From NCBI GenBank assembly GCA_039619475.1, contig CM077116.1, positions 383,246,760-383,310,759 on the forward strand: a stretch of DNA of 64,000 nucleotides, in the 5' to 3' direction. How positions within the stretch are numbered: the first letter of the stretch is position 1; the number at the start of each line of letters is the position of its first letter. This stretch comes from Icerya purchasi (Eukaryota > Arthropoda > Insecta > Hemiptera > Monophlebidae). Positions 13,670-24,954 of this stretch are shown here, piece after piece. The notes under the pieces were generated by a model. That model was not told where the DNA came from, searched no databases, and saw only the letters and a program-made list of their open reading frames with translations. A program made the position numbers and the translations under genes.

Positions 13670-13882
13670 GCACTTTTTTCTTTCCCTGTAATTTCAAACT
13701 CCTACTCCTTATTGTGCCTCGTATATCTTATCGTTTCCGTCGATCAGAGTTATTCCTATCCTCAGTTCCTTTATCTTATCAATAGCTGACCAAATCTACA
13801 TTTAACTGATCCTTCTCCTTCCTTTCGTTTCTGGGCGAAGATCCTTTGTTGACATGCCCAAAGGAAAAAAAAAAAAAAAAAA
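13670..13882 (+). mobile_element. RNase H-type LINE, 5'-truncated tail (copy B)
   Basis: The last about 200 bp of the LINE also found at 32-34.46 kb: the coding end (TTGTGCCTCGTATATCTTAT against TTGCGCCTCTTATATCCTCT there), then the tail TTTCTGGGCGAAGATCCTTT, GTTGACATGCCC and an A tract ending at 13882. It is a non-coding remnant produced by 5' truncation during target-primed reverse transcription. Confidence 0.7.
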
Positions 13883-13999
13883 CTCTGCGTCCTCTCACAT
13901 ATCACACTCCAAACGTTGAGTTTCATTTTTTTTTCTTCCTGAACACTACTTCCTCTCTGTCTCTTTGAATTTCTTTACTAAACTTCGTTCCAAAACTAC

Positions 14000-14394
14000 C
14001 TTCCACAGTCACTTTGCCTTTCAACAGTTTGCTTTTTTAGTTTATTTTCGCTTTCGTTGTATTTACTTTTGCAGCGTTTACTCACTGTAAAACTTTTCTT
14101 ACTAAAGAATCACTTGAACGCTCGAAAAGGCTGCTTCACATTCTTTCCGTTTCAATAAGAGCAGGCAGAATGATTCGCATTATTGTGTATATCTGCTCAT
14201 AATAAGCCGAGTTTCTTCTTTTTTTTTTAATACTGCTTCTTTCGCAGTTATCAGTGTTATGTAACATTTTTCTCCCTATTTCTTTCTTTCAATGTCATAT
14301 CCGAATCAATTAATTTGCTTTTACAGTGGCTATTAATCGATTTATACTCTTGTATTTTAATTTGTATGAAATAAATTGTTCCTCAGAATATATG

Positions 14395-14429
<35 letters not shown>

Positions 14430-16089
14430 TTATATTTATTTTTATATGATTGCAATAATAATAATAATAATAAATGTGTTACTTATATATAAAATTAATT
14501 TGAAATAAAACTTTATTATAGAATTTAATACATATAAGCCAAAGAAGTTTCACTTCCTCCGCGTGTACACACTGATACACGCATCATAATTTTTTTTCGC
14601 TTAATTTTTTCTGCTTCTTGGCAGCGTTGCATTTCTTATCATTTTATCTATGTATAAAACTGTGTGTGTGTGTAAATGAGACTTGTTACATCCGTTCACA
14701 TCTGTCTCGTAGTCGCAGCTCTCTGCCTAATTAGAAAAAGTCTCTGACTGAACTTTACTCGGACTTGCTCCGAACTTGCGGATCATAAGTTTTACAAACA
14801 TGTGAAAATGTAAAAGTAATGGAAGTTAAAATTGCATTACTACCCGACTATTATCAATTTTAAATGCGTATTTTAGTTTGTGTAACATTTAAAGTTGCCA
14901 CATGTAAATGTTGTGAACGAAGTTATTTCATCACGAAATTTCTATTTACCGCGATAAATAAGTGAATTATTCTTTAATCACTTTTCATTAAAAGCTAAAC
15001 AAAAAAAATGTGTTCTACGAACGTTGTTTTTCCTAAATTATTTCTGGAACTCGAATTTTATCAAAATCATTAAAACCGGTTTTTCTAAACAAATTGCAAA
15101 CGTAAGAACTGCTCTCATTTAATAACGTAATATCCTTTTTGAATGTTCTGCTAATTTTCTCGAGTGCTCTCATCTATACGCCGAATTCTTGGAGTTGTAT
15201 CTTCCTACCCCTTTCAATGCTTCCTTTATTCTTTGCTTCCCATCTCTAGCCGTCATTTCCCCTCCTACTCTCATTTATATTCTCTATCTCCGATCGCCTC
15301 AGAATCTGAGTAGGTGATCTTAGTTCATGTAGTTGGGTCAGTGTTGGCACCGAACCCATTAAAAAAAAACAAAAACGTACGTATTAACCAAGTCTTGCTC
15401 GAATCTGAACTTGAAAATCAATCTACGTTTCAAAAGTAGTTAAACATTCAGCGTGACACGAAAGATATCCTTTTGTATACATTGTATTATTCTCGCTACC
15501 ACGTTGTGAAGTATTCTCGATTTGAAAAAAATAAAAATAAATATTCATAAGCCAGCGTGGAAGTATAGTATCGAGCTTTAAGGATCTTCTGCAAATACCA
15601 ACCGCAAACGTTCTAGTCGAAGGCATTGAGGATAATATGCAGTGCCCCATACTACGTTAATAACGAACGAATTCACCATGATTTATATGTAAAAATAGTC
15701 GCGGAAATATACTATCAGAAATATAATAACTTCCATCAGGCACTACAATTGCATGAAAATCCACTAGTCCGAAGGATATAACTCTGCCAGACAGACTACG
15801 CAGAAGGCTAAAAAGAAGGGTGTGCCGTTACGTACTATGAAACTAGCAACCAGAGTAACTTCAAATAACTTCATACGCAGTCGGTCGCTCAAAGGAGCGA
15901 CTTGTGACCACAATTGAGTCATGCTGAACATCTTCACTTCATGTGCTAATTGCAAATTATATTACAGGTGCACAGTAAAAAAAAAAAAAAAAAAGCAGCC
16001 GGAAATATCATTACGAATTATCATCTGCACAGTATATAAAACGACATTCTATGTGTTTGAATGTAATACTTAAATATCCGTTTTGTAAA
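14000..16089. other. no gene recognised
   Basis: It contains a TA/TTTATA microsatellite at about 14397-14440 and otherwise AT-rich sequence. Minus-strand frames at 15423-15650 and 15764-15955 have balanced composition but no motif. Confidence 0.5.
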
Positions 16090-16880
16090 TCGTATGAATT
16101 TTATCCCCCTCCGAAGGACACCACCTTTACGTGGTGGAGGGGCTTGCGTACTTCGAGGAGGCCAAGAGCTATGTTGGCGGTAGCCTATCTACCAGAAGGG
16201 CCTCCCAAGCCAAACCGGTCTTGGAAGAGAAGTCAGACGAAGTGTATTCCATTCCTAATGCTGGGCGGAAGCAGGTCCAGCTGTACTGGATACAGGCGTA
16301 CAAGTTGGATACAACGCAAATACCGCTGCATTTCAGGTAGCCTTAGGCGCTATAAGAATACTTAAAGTACGGATACGGTACTGCGATCAGGCGGGCAAAC
16401 GGAAAACCACCTGATTACTATTCCAGAGAGCATCATGACAAAAAGAATTCGAGAAAAAGTGGAACCATGTGATCCGATTGGTAATCGGCGCCATCCTGAG
16501 TCCGGGTCAGATGGTGTGAAGTATGTGACCGGGCACATGATGATGGGCGACCAGGGCACATCTGCGAAATGGACATCTAGAAGAGAACTTAAAATAAAAC
16601 TGCGATAAAACAAATATAACATAGCGACATGGATCGTAAGAGGCCTATCCACAAACTGGGAAGCTGTATATACTTAAACAAGAACTGTTAAAACGACATC
16701 TGTGATGTTTCTGAGACGCGCTGGCTGGGTAGCGGATATTTCGAGGCTTCTGAATATATTTCGCACCTGTCAGGAGATGCAGATGCAGAACGAAGATACA
16801 TACTAATACAGAAGAAATTAGCAAAATACATATACGAATACATTCCAATTAGTGCCCGCTTGATGAGGGTTACGATTAAC
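16090..16880 (+). pseudogene. RTE-clade LINE, 5' end with start of APE endonuclease
   Basis: The leader contains ACCTTTACGTGGTGGAGGGG style sequence (about 16124-16142), a conserved feature near the 5' end of RTE elements. Coding sequence starts with ATW(I)VRGLSTN at about 16625, equivalent to the ATWNVR block of the AP-type endonuclease; the Asn is replaced by Ile. A frameshifted SETRWLGSGYF follows, carrying the catalytic Glu, and then AKYIYEYIPISARLMRVTIN. Homology stops abruptly at about 16880, where an inverted LINE begins. The copy is inactive because of frameshifts, a mutated active-site residue and the break. Confidence 0.75.
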
Positions 16881-17935
16881 GCTACAATCGGGAAAGGAGG
16901 ACAGGGAAAAACGAAAACGTGAAGCGGGTAGAATGGAGTGATTAACACGCAGTCTAATTAAGGAAACGATCGCGAAGCGTTGATAAGAAGAGGATTGAAA
17001 CCACGGCTGAGAACACGGAACCGGCTGAATTTGAAGATAATGGGAGGCGGGATTAGAAAATAAAGCAGGATAGATGCCCGACCATAGTCGGGAATGATTA
17101 GCTGGGGAAAGAAGGAGGATGTCCGAGGTAGGAAAATTACAGAGTAAGGGACTATTGCGAGCGGCTGAACGGGCTAAAAAATCTGCTAACTCGTTGCCCT
17201 CTATGCCAGAATGGTTAGGAACCCACAAAAGGTCAATAGTAATAGAGCGGGATGAGAGTAGATTGAATATGAGAAGACGAATTGAGAGAATAATAGAGTT
17301 GGAGGAATGCGAAGGAGGAGAAGAAATAGCTTGAAGAACACTTTTGTAATCGGTGACAATGAGACATTTACTGATCCCTCTTATGGATGTAATGAAGGAG
17401 ATTGCGCGTAAAATGGAGATAGACTCCGCTGTGAAAATAGAACAGAAGGAAGGGAGCTTGAAGGATTCAGAGTGATGCAGTGAGAGGGAGATAAATAGAA
17501 CCGTCAGTAAAGAATGTTAGATGAGAAGGAAAAGTTGTATCGAGTAAGTGAAGGAATTCGGCTTGGATTGTAGAATGTGCGATAGAGCTGGTCTGGAAAG
17601 GGTGAGAGAAGAGATTAATAGTCTGCCAAATACTGGCAAAGTCACGGGAAAAGTGAAGAAGCTTGGAATAAGAAGAGACATGAGGCGAAAAATTGGATAC
17701 TCGAGCTGCTACAAGAGAAAGCATTGGGATTTTATGAGGAACAAAACGTCACTGGTTTTTAATACCAAGATAGGAGGAGATAAGATTAAACGGGGACACA
17801 GAAAGACGTTTAATTAGAAAATTGTAAAAAAGTGGTTGTATCGCAGATTCAGAGAGGATAGCAGAAATTGGAGAGGATTTTAGCGCTCCAATGCACAACC
17901 GAATGCAGCAGTATATGATGATATATTCTAAACGA
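16880..17935 (-). pseudogene. I/R1-group LINE with RNase H domain (inverted copy)
   Basis: On the minus strand, from 17935 down, the frames give CALERX-GALKSSPISAILSES (after the RT), KIPMLSL, then an RNase H domain: FFTDGS at about 17500, FTAESISILRAI, VTDYKSVLQAI, and LLWVPNHSGIEGNELADFLA at about 17180-17245. The domain's Asp, Glu, Asp and His/Asp motifs are all present, which is better preserved than the 33.5-kb copy. A one-base frameshift follows FTDGS. The C-terminal RFRFSLSSFPDCSVN end lies at about 16880, against the RTE fragment. RT and 5' sequence are missing. Confidence 0.8.
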
Positions 17936-18658
17936 GATTTGTTTCTAATAATTGTATGAACCCATAATCTTCTTTGTTCATGTTTTCTTCGCCTAAGTTC
18001 TTATCTTCTTAATATAGATAATTTTAATATTTTTAACATTGTAATAAAAATTTAGTGCATACACAATAACAATATAAACTCTAATGGACTATTGGACCTG
18101 ACTAATTTCTTAGTGCACAATTTTATAAGTCCAACATAATATTTTGGTATATATATATATATTTTATTCTACTTTACATTTATTCTGCAGGCTTACTTAA
18201 TTCTGGAAACAGTATATGTTAATGTCTTTTTGTAAGAAATATTTATCTGTTCTGATCTAGCGAAAAACTTAAAATCCAAGTATCATAATCATTTTGAGCT
18301 CAAAAGAAAGGAAAAATAATAAAAATCTGTGAAAATATTTTAGGGCAAATTATCAATTATTTTACTAGCTCTCTCTTGTATGTATTTTATTTTCTCGTTT
18401 GATCAATTTTACTCATTTCCCCCCTTTTTTTACAATAAAGAAATCCGTTTTTTCTTTGAAATTTTTGACTGATGTAGATTAACTTGTTATGGAAATCTTT
18501 TAATTGTAGCTGTAAATAACCATTTTATTAGCTGAAAAATATATTTTCTCCATTTCATTAGAAAACACTGAATTATGGAATGTTTTTGATAATCAAATAA
18601 TTCGTAATACATTTTTGTCCAGTGTTTTCATAGGAAAATATATAAATTTACAGTATAT

Positions 18659-18850
18659 ATGTTCAAAAATTATCACTATATTTATATTTCATTTTTTATT
18701 TTTGTAAAAAATGATGGTCAAACACTAGAAAGCGACAACAGTTCAAGAGACGATAGTGAGAATGATGACATTAATTATAATAATGAGAGCAGTGACGACG
18801 ACGATGATTATGATGATGCATCAGTTTTTTGTGACACTGTTATGGAATAA
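18659..18850 (+). other. short acidic open frame, possible terminal exon
   Basis: A frame ends ESDNSSRDDSENDD, then NNESSDDDDDYDDASVFCDT-VME and a stop, with AATAAA overlapping the stop codon. A T-rich stretch and an ACTAG acceptor-like site at about 18724-18728 precede the acidic part. Such tails do occur at the end of nuclear proteins, but an Asp/Ser run is also simple (GAY/AGY) repeat sequence, and no upstream exon could be found. Confidence 0.2.
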
Positions 18851-19143
18851 ACAAAACACTTTATTTTAATTTTGATATTTCAAATAACTAATTTTCTCTA
18901 TTTCCTTCATTTCAATGTAATCTGACTCTAATTTTATTGGTCTATTCAATGCTGAAGTTTCATTTTTTTAGTACTGTAACGATTCAAAAATTAACTTTAA
19001 TATTTCTTTCCCAGCTATCTATTTTGTAACTATCTCTCTAATTACCAGCAGAATACTGCAATACTTTCCAGCTTTGAACTGTCTGGCTCTTAATTAAACA
19101 ATCGAATTATTGTCTGGCAAATTAATTTTAAGTTTCTTAATAT

Positions 19144-19152
19144 TTAAATAAC
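19144..19152. repeat. left target-site duplication TTAAATAAC
   Basis: A 9-bp direct repeat flanks the 19153-19736 element; its perfect partner is at 19737-19745. Confidence 0.8.
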
Positions 19153-19736
19153 GGTGTAGTGTTCAGAGCGACCCAGCAATAATGGTATTCAGAGCGACCA
19201 TCGGATTCTTTTTATTATTATTATTATATTCGACTTGGACGACCGTGTTCAGACATTTTTATTACGATTATTATTATTATTATTATTATTATATGCGAAC
19301 TAGAGCGACCAATTTATTTTGTTAAAACTGCTAGAAATGATATAACATGACTAGAAGCGTACTCATGTATAATCATTGATATTTTATTTTTAACTAAAAC
19401 TATATCGAGCATTTAGACAGCGGTGCGTTTTATTAAAATAATTAAACCGGATGTAAGTACGCCTCCATTCATCTATTATCATTTTACATTAACAAAAATT
19501 ATATACATTGCCGTCTAGGCATTTTGCATTAAATTACGTTGTTATAATATTGTATACTTTAATGTTAATGTTAATCTAGAAATATCAAGTTTAAAGTAAA
19601 TAATAACGAATTTAGATATTACATAATTTATAAGAGAACCGTAACAGAATATGATCGCAGTTCATTGCGGTAGTATATCAGAGATTTCCAGGAAATGACC
19701 TTCGCGGTCTCTTTTGGTCGCTCTGAACGCGTAACC
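19153..19736. mobile_element. 584-bp TIR element (MITE) with 9-bp target duplication
   Basis: The 9-mer TTAAATAAC occurs immediately outside both ends (19144-19152 and 19737-19745). The outer 21 bases form inverted repeats matching at 17 positions, with GTTCAGAGCGACC perfectly conserved. The GTTCAGAGCGACC core recurs inside the left end (about 19174-19188) and once more as AGAGCGACC near 19305, so the left end has subterminal repeats. The interior holds ATT trinucleotide arrays and no coding frame. A 9-bp duplication fits Mutator-like elements best, but the termini alone do not assign the superfamily. Confidence 0.8.
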
Positions 19737-21592
19737 TTAAATAACATCATATTAAAATTTTTAGCCATGCTGAAATATTATAAAAATACACTTTTTTTTT
19801 TTTATTAAAAAATAGCAGCTCGCACACTGTTAACCACGTTAAAAATAATATCTGGAAGTAATAAATTTACATTTCTAAAAGTGGATAAAAGTCAGTGAAA
19901 AAAAAAAAATCTTACTAAAACGATTTGAAAAGTAAGCGCAGCATCTACCGCCAGCCAGATAGCCCGCATGCTGGCCGCGATAGCGAAATGGAGGGGATAT
20001 AGAAAAACCAGCTAACCTGAAATTCTCGTTTTGACGACGTTGCTAGCTTTCGTACCATGTGCTGACGTGGTGTCCATAAAAAAAAAAAAGAAAAAAGAAA
20101 AAGAAAGACCATATGTAGCCAAATGTGAACTAAAGTGTTGGAAAAAATAGAAGTTTGTCTTCATTTTTTTTTTGATTATTTTAATTAAAAAAAAAGAACC
20201 GTTTCCACTATTTTTCCTGTTGGTTTGTATTTTTACTCGTATTAATACAATTCGTTACTAATACAAAAACATCCACTTTTTAAGCAAAAACGTATTAGAA
20301 TTTTATCGCTAATGTTTTTACTGCAAAATATTCACGTTTCAGCAGTAAACAGCACATTTTTTTCCGAATTTTTTTCTACATCCGTAAATTCCTTCATTCT
20401 TATGTAACAGCATAGGCACTCGCGTCTTTCTTAAATTCGAACTGTTCGAACATTTTCGTTGAATTTTCAATACGTGCTCTTCATAACCGTTTTGACTTTA
20501 CAATATGTGAGATGGTCACATATGATCACTCTTTCCTGGTCTTCTTTTATTATCATTAACGATCACCACTCGGCCGCCGCAACTTTCAAAACCAACACCA
20601 CATTTACATGTTCTCGTCTTTTCATTATAATCCGAGTTTTTCTTTCGGTCGACAAATTTGCATGTTATTTCAGTACGTAAATCCGAACAACAAAGTCGGG
20701 TCTCTTTCGCACACAATTCGCAGCTGTGTCGAAGAAAGTTCACGAACCGTAGCAAATTATAAGCACACGAAATAATAGCTGTTCCCGAATTATTATTTAC
20801 AATATCTGTAGGTTAACAAAAACCGGCATAAAATGTTCGAGCAGTACTCGATAAAATCAAAGCGATATTTATAACATCGATCGTTATCTAAATATTATTT
20901 TTATTCGATATTTTCAAACTATTGCTGAGCGTCTGCGATACCGACAGCACGTCAAACTGCCGAGGGCCATCGCGACGGAATATTATTGAAACGAAGAAAG
21001 GTAGAGCCAACAGAACGGTCATCGACCTATATACACGCCTGATCCACATTACTCACGACCGCAAAAAAACTGCGCGTAAAATCAAATCCAGCGTCCGTTG
21101 GCGTGAGAAATACCGAATTGTGTCGGATGCGAAACGGATCACGTTCGATTCAAACGGAGTGCTGTCCACTTAAACGAGAGATAGTCAATAACCAGTGAAT
21201 TCGCAGTTTAGATAATCGGCGAATTCGTAAAAAACAAATACTAAACCATTCGTTGTTACCCCTACTGGGGCGGGTAGGTATGCTAATATTAAGAAAAGCC
21301 CTTCTTTTCGAATAAGATTTTTAACCTAGGCTGGGCTGTAAATACTGAAACTGTTTATATTCTTTCGAAAAGTTTTCATTTTTTTGTTTTCCCTTGGGCG
21401 CGCCAGGCAATGGCTCTGAGTCAACAACATGATAAACTAAATTAGGATACTAAATAGCCAAGTGGTCGAAGATGGAAGACACAAAGGACAGAGAAGAATA
21501 TTAATTCAAGCATTTTGTAATTTTTTTTAATATCATCCCCATACTGCCAGTTTTACCCAGTCTGAAATAACCGGGGCTACTAGAAATCACAG

Positions 21593-21991
21593 CTTACTTC
21601 CTGCTTCGCTCTTCCGTTTCTCTATTACCTAGTCTCCTCTTTGTCCGTTTGATCCGTCAGAAGCAAACTTCGTTTGTGATGCGAATCACATTTTACTTGA
21701 ATGTCCTTTCATTTCTTCAGAACGCGCGATACTGTATTCCGGTCTTCTTTTGCTTCTTGGCCTCCCTAAGCCTTACAGTGCTCTTTTTTTTTCTTTTTTT
21801 TTTGGGCTCGTCAACCGAGGATCTTTACCCGTGCTCACAGCATCCTTTCTTTTCCTTCTCCCTTGGTTATTCCTTTGTTAGCTTCATTCATATTTTCCGT
21901 TTCTAATATTTTTCCAGTCATTAATGTTGTCATACCTTTGGATTGGGTAACGTCTTTAGCCGACATGCTCAAAAAATTGAAAAAAAAAAGA
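21593..21991 (+). mobile_element. RNase H-type LINE, 5'-truncated (copy C), inside a SINE
   Basis: The frame begins SLLPASLFRFSIT and continues NFVCDANHILLECPFISSER, the C-terminal zinc-knuckle-like Cys/His region of this LINE (VCVADYVFFEC at 34.17 kb). It ends with the family tail (GGGTAACGTC, then CGACATGCTCAAAAAATTGA and an A-rich run) at about 21988. It inserted into the SINE body, and a short inverted LINE tail in turn interrupts it at 21784-21832. Confidence 0.75.
21784..21832 (-). mobile_element. about 50-bp inverted LINE tail inside LINE copy C (copy D)
   Basis: The minus-strand sequence reads GGGTAAAGATCCTCGGTTGA, CGAGCCC and then an A-rich tract, which is the 3' tail of the same LINE family in the opposite orientation. 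The hexamer GTGCTC lies on both sides (about 21778-21783 and 21831-21836), consistent with a target-site duplication of an extremely 5'-truncated insertion. The alternative is a template-switch event. Confidence 0.65.
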
Positions 21992-23185
21992 AAGAATTAT
22001 CTAGGGGAAAGTAAAGGCGGATAATCCAAAAGTAGAAAGAAACTGGCCCCAGTAATCTCATCAGATCCATCAGATCCTTAAGTACATTATGAAAAACTTG
22101 ATTCCACAATCCCCGACGCCCTATCAAGGTCTTACCTTTACATATGATTATTTACATTGAAAGGAAGAGAAGTAATAGTGTCGTGTGTCGAGTACAGTAA
22201 ATGTGCTATAAAATGTATCTTCACTGTCATTAACCTGCAGCTATGTTTAAACCGGCTTTTGCGAAAGAAAAAAAGAGGAAACTACCAAAGGCCCCTAGCT
22301 TTGCGTCTATCGAAATTTTTTCACTGAAAACAATCGAAACTTGTCCGCATTCATTTCGCCGGCCGAAATTGTTTGTTGCCGACCCGCACTACAGTGATAG
22401 CCTTTAGTATTAATTAAAAATGCCTTATTCATTCGTTAATTAATAAAAGCAACAATGCATTCAATCGCTAATTCGGTGTTAAAATTTTGGCAGTGAATAA
22501 CGATTTTTTATGGGAAAAAAAAACGAAACATTTTGAAAGTTCCATATTTATTTGCATAATTGATTCATTTTGACAATTTTTTAATTAATACTATAATAAA
22601 GCAAAAAATGTACAAATGTACAAACTATAATGTGTTTTCGCTCGTTTTTGTCAGTTTTCGGTTCATTTCCTATTATTCGTTATCTGACACACGACCTTTA
22701 TCCGTAACAACCTTGCAAATGTCGAAAAAAAAAGTTCCTCAGCGCTGTCATGAAAAATGCTTTAAATAAATTTAGGAATGTGGATCGTCTGTTGATCGGA
22801 AACTAAACTTTCGGTAATTTATAATATTTCATTGTTTTTGAAATTACCTTTTTGGTGTTCCTATTTCGTTTTATATATTAATCTCAGATGCACGTTAAAA
22901 ATACTGCGATTGTTAGCAAAAAATAGTGGGCCGTGAAAAAATGATTTACCGCGGTAGATTAGCAAAATATGAATTAAACTGATCGGTCGCTTGGGCAACT
23001 TAGTGATCGATTTGACATAAATCGTCTACATGTATGTTAGTTAACGACGTTCATAAATCTACTCGAATTACTGTCGAAATATTAGATCTCTTTTATTGAC
23101 GAGTACAGGTGTTAAAAATCGTTTTTCAAAAGCGGTCTCTTCTCTATATGCCGCCATAAAGCGCGTATACAATTACGCTTTTTTG

Positions 23186-23897
23186 TAGAGATGCGCAAAT
23201 CAACTACGCTAGAGGAGTTGGATATATGTATATGTGTCCGTTCCGACTGCGGATATATATCCGCTTCTCAACTCCAACTCCGGCGGAGTTATCTCATATC
23301 CAGCGTATAATCACACTCTTCGTTACATATTTAACTCCAACTCCGCATAATGCTCGGAAACGCACAAAGCAACAAAACGTCCTTTGAATATGGTGCGCAT
23401 TTTCTTCGCGCAGTTCCGATTTACCGACAGCGGGTGAAAAACTCTCACACGCACATACTGTTTTCTGCTAAATAGGATATTTCTTATCAATAAGCATAAA
23501 ATAGCTAGTTCGCATCGTGTCAAATAACACATAGCATTAAATTCGTGGATCATATTACTCATTCGATTTAAAAATTTTAAATCACACCGCGCTATTAACC
23601 CTCAATACAGCAGTCAGCGAACATGATGTAATTCCGTGAAACAGTAATGTGATAAGGCAAATTTTGACAGTTGCTCGCGCAGCTGTCGCCTTTCGGAGTG
23701 GAGATATATCAAATCACTCCGCCAGAAGTGAATTCAACTGTGTCTGGAATGACAATATTTGTTTGTTGTGTGACGTTTTTCGGAGTTGTGATATGTGGTC
23801 GGAGATATATCCGACTGTTGCTGGAGATATATCCGACTGTGTCCGACCACGGATATGTTTCCGAGGATATAACTGTGTCCGGAGTTACCCATGCCTA
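23186..23897. mobile_element. 712-bp hAT-like MITE with 8-bp target duplication
   Basis: The 8-mer CTTTTTTG is repeated exactly on both sides (23178-23185 and 23898-23905). The termini read TAGAGATGCGC on the left and, reversed, TAGGCATGGGT on the right, the short TAGNGATGNG-like ends typical of hAT transposons. The interior is packed with GGA/TCC-type motifs: a perfect 16-bp palindrome GCGGATATATATCCGC at 23249-23264, and GGAGATATATCCGACTG at 23801 and again at 23823. There is no transposase frame, so the element depended on an autonomous partner. Confidence 0.82.
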
Positions 23898-24311
23898 CTT
23901 TTTTGGTTTTAAATTAGTGACATTTGAAGGGTCATTATTTTACAGAATGTAAAAAATTCGTAGTTTTCCCAATCCGCGTGGACTGAGCAGCGATTTCTCG
24001 CGATCGAGGTTATTAAGGCTTATTAGGTGTCAATTTCTGATAAACATGAAACACATAGTAGAAACTGTTTATTATTAAATTGCCGACTACTTTCCGACAG
24101 CTTGGTCCCTGTCAGAAATTTATATTTACAAGGATTTTTATAAAGTTCACTACGGAATAACAAATTATTAAAAGTTAACCTCCGTATTATTAATCAATAT
24201 TTTGTGCGTAAAAGAATTCCGAAAAAGAACAAGAACCTTATATTTCAACATTTTAACTCTTTGAATAATACTCGCAACTCTACGCATATATATATATACA
24301 TATATATATAT

Positions 24312-24952
24312 CAGAGGTGGATCCAAAAAGACATTTGGGGAGGGGGGACTTACGTCAGATCTTCTACGGTAGGCGGTAGATTTGAGAAATAACCTTTGTT
24401 TCATAAAGAAAATCAAATAGCGACCTTTATAGAATTTTAAAAATGTTTTAAAAATACATGATTATTACAATTTTTAATTTAACTTTTGTCTTATATTTAG
24501 GGGTGAAAAATAAAACGAAATTATGAAATTATACCTTAAATATGGTAGTTTAGAAATAGTAAGAAAGATAGTATTTTTATTAGACTTTAGTTCTTTTTTA
24601 TTTTTGTTAGTAATCCGATCCGAATTCTCTTTGTTCGTGAGCAAGTTTAAATATACATATATTTCTCATTGAACTACTATTTTTTTAATTAAAATTACAA
24701 AATAAAAATTAAAAATAAATAAAAATGGCAAAAGATCGACAACAGTATTGTGTTTAAAATAGAATACAAAAGGAACATTCGTAGTTTTACTAAAAAATAG
24801 TATTAAATATTAGTTATTAAAATCCGTAGGTAAAATTCATACAAATCTTTTATAGCATAAATTAAGTTTTTCTGTTACAACAAATTTTTCATAGAGGCTT
24901 TAGTTATTTTTTTTGGGGGGGTGTCCCCTATTCTCCCCTGGATCCGCCACTG
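24312..24952. mobile_element. MITE family M1, copy 1 (CAGTGGCGGATCC-type ends)
   Basis: The left end CAGAGGTGGATCC and the reversed right end CAGTGGCGGATCC match at 11 of 13 positions. The element sits inside a TATATA array, so the duplicated target (TA or a longer TATATATA) cannot be resolved. The interior is AT-rich and non-coding. G runs and C runs near the right end (GGGGGGG, CCCC) could pair. A second copy at 35656-36277 matches along most of the length with few differences, so the family moved fairly recently. Confidence 0.8.
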
Positions 24953-24954
24953 AT

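Larger units (their letters stand above)
21445..22140 (+). mobile_element. tRNA-derived SINE, copy 2, split by a nested LINE
   Basis: The left part (21445 to about 21592) carries the A box TAGCCAAGTGG and the body block TACCCAGTCTGAAATAACCG. The right part (about 21992-22140) resumes with GGGGAAAGTAAAGGCGGATA and CCAGTAATCTCATCAGATCC through CAATCCCCGACGCCCTATCA. Joined, the two parts match SINE copy 1 (12360-12650) nearly throughout, so about 400 bp in the middle is a later insertion. Confidence 0.75.
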
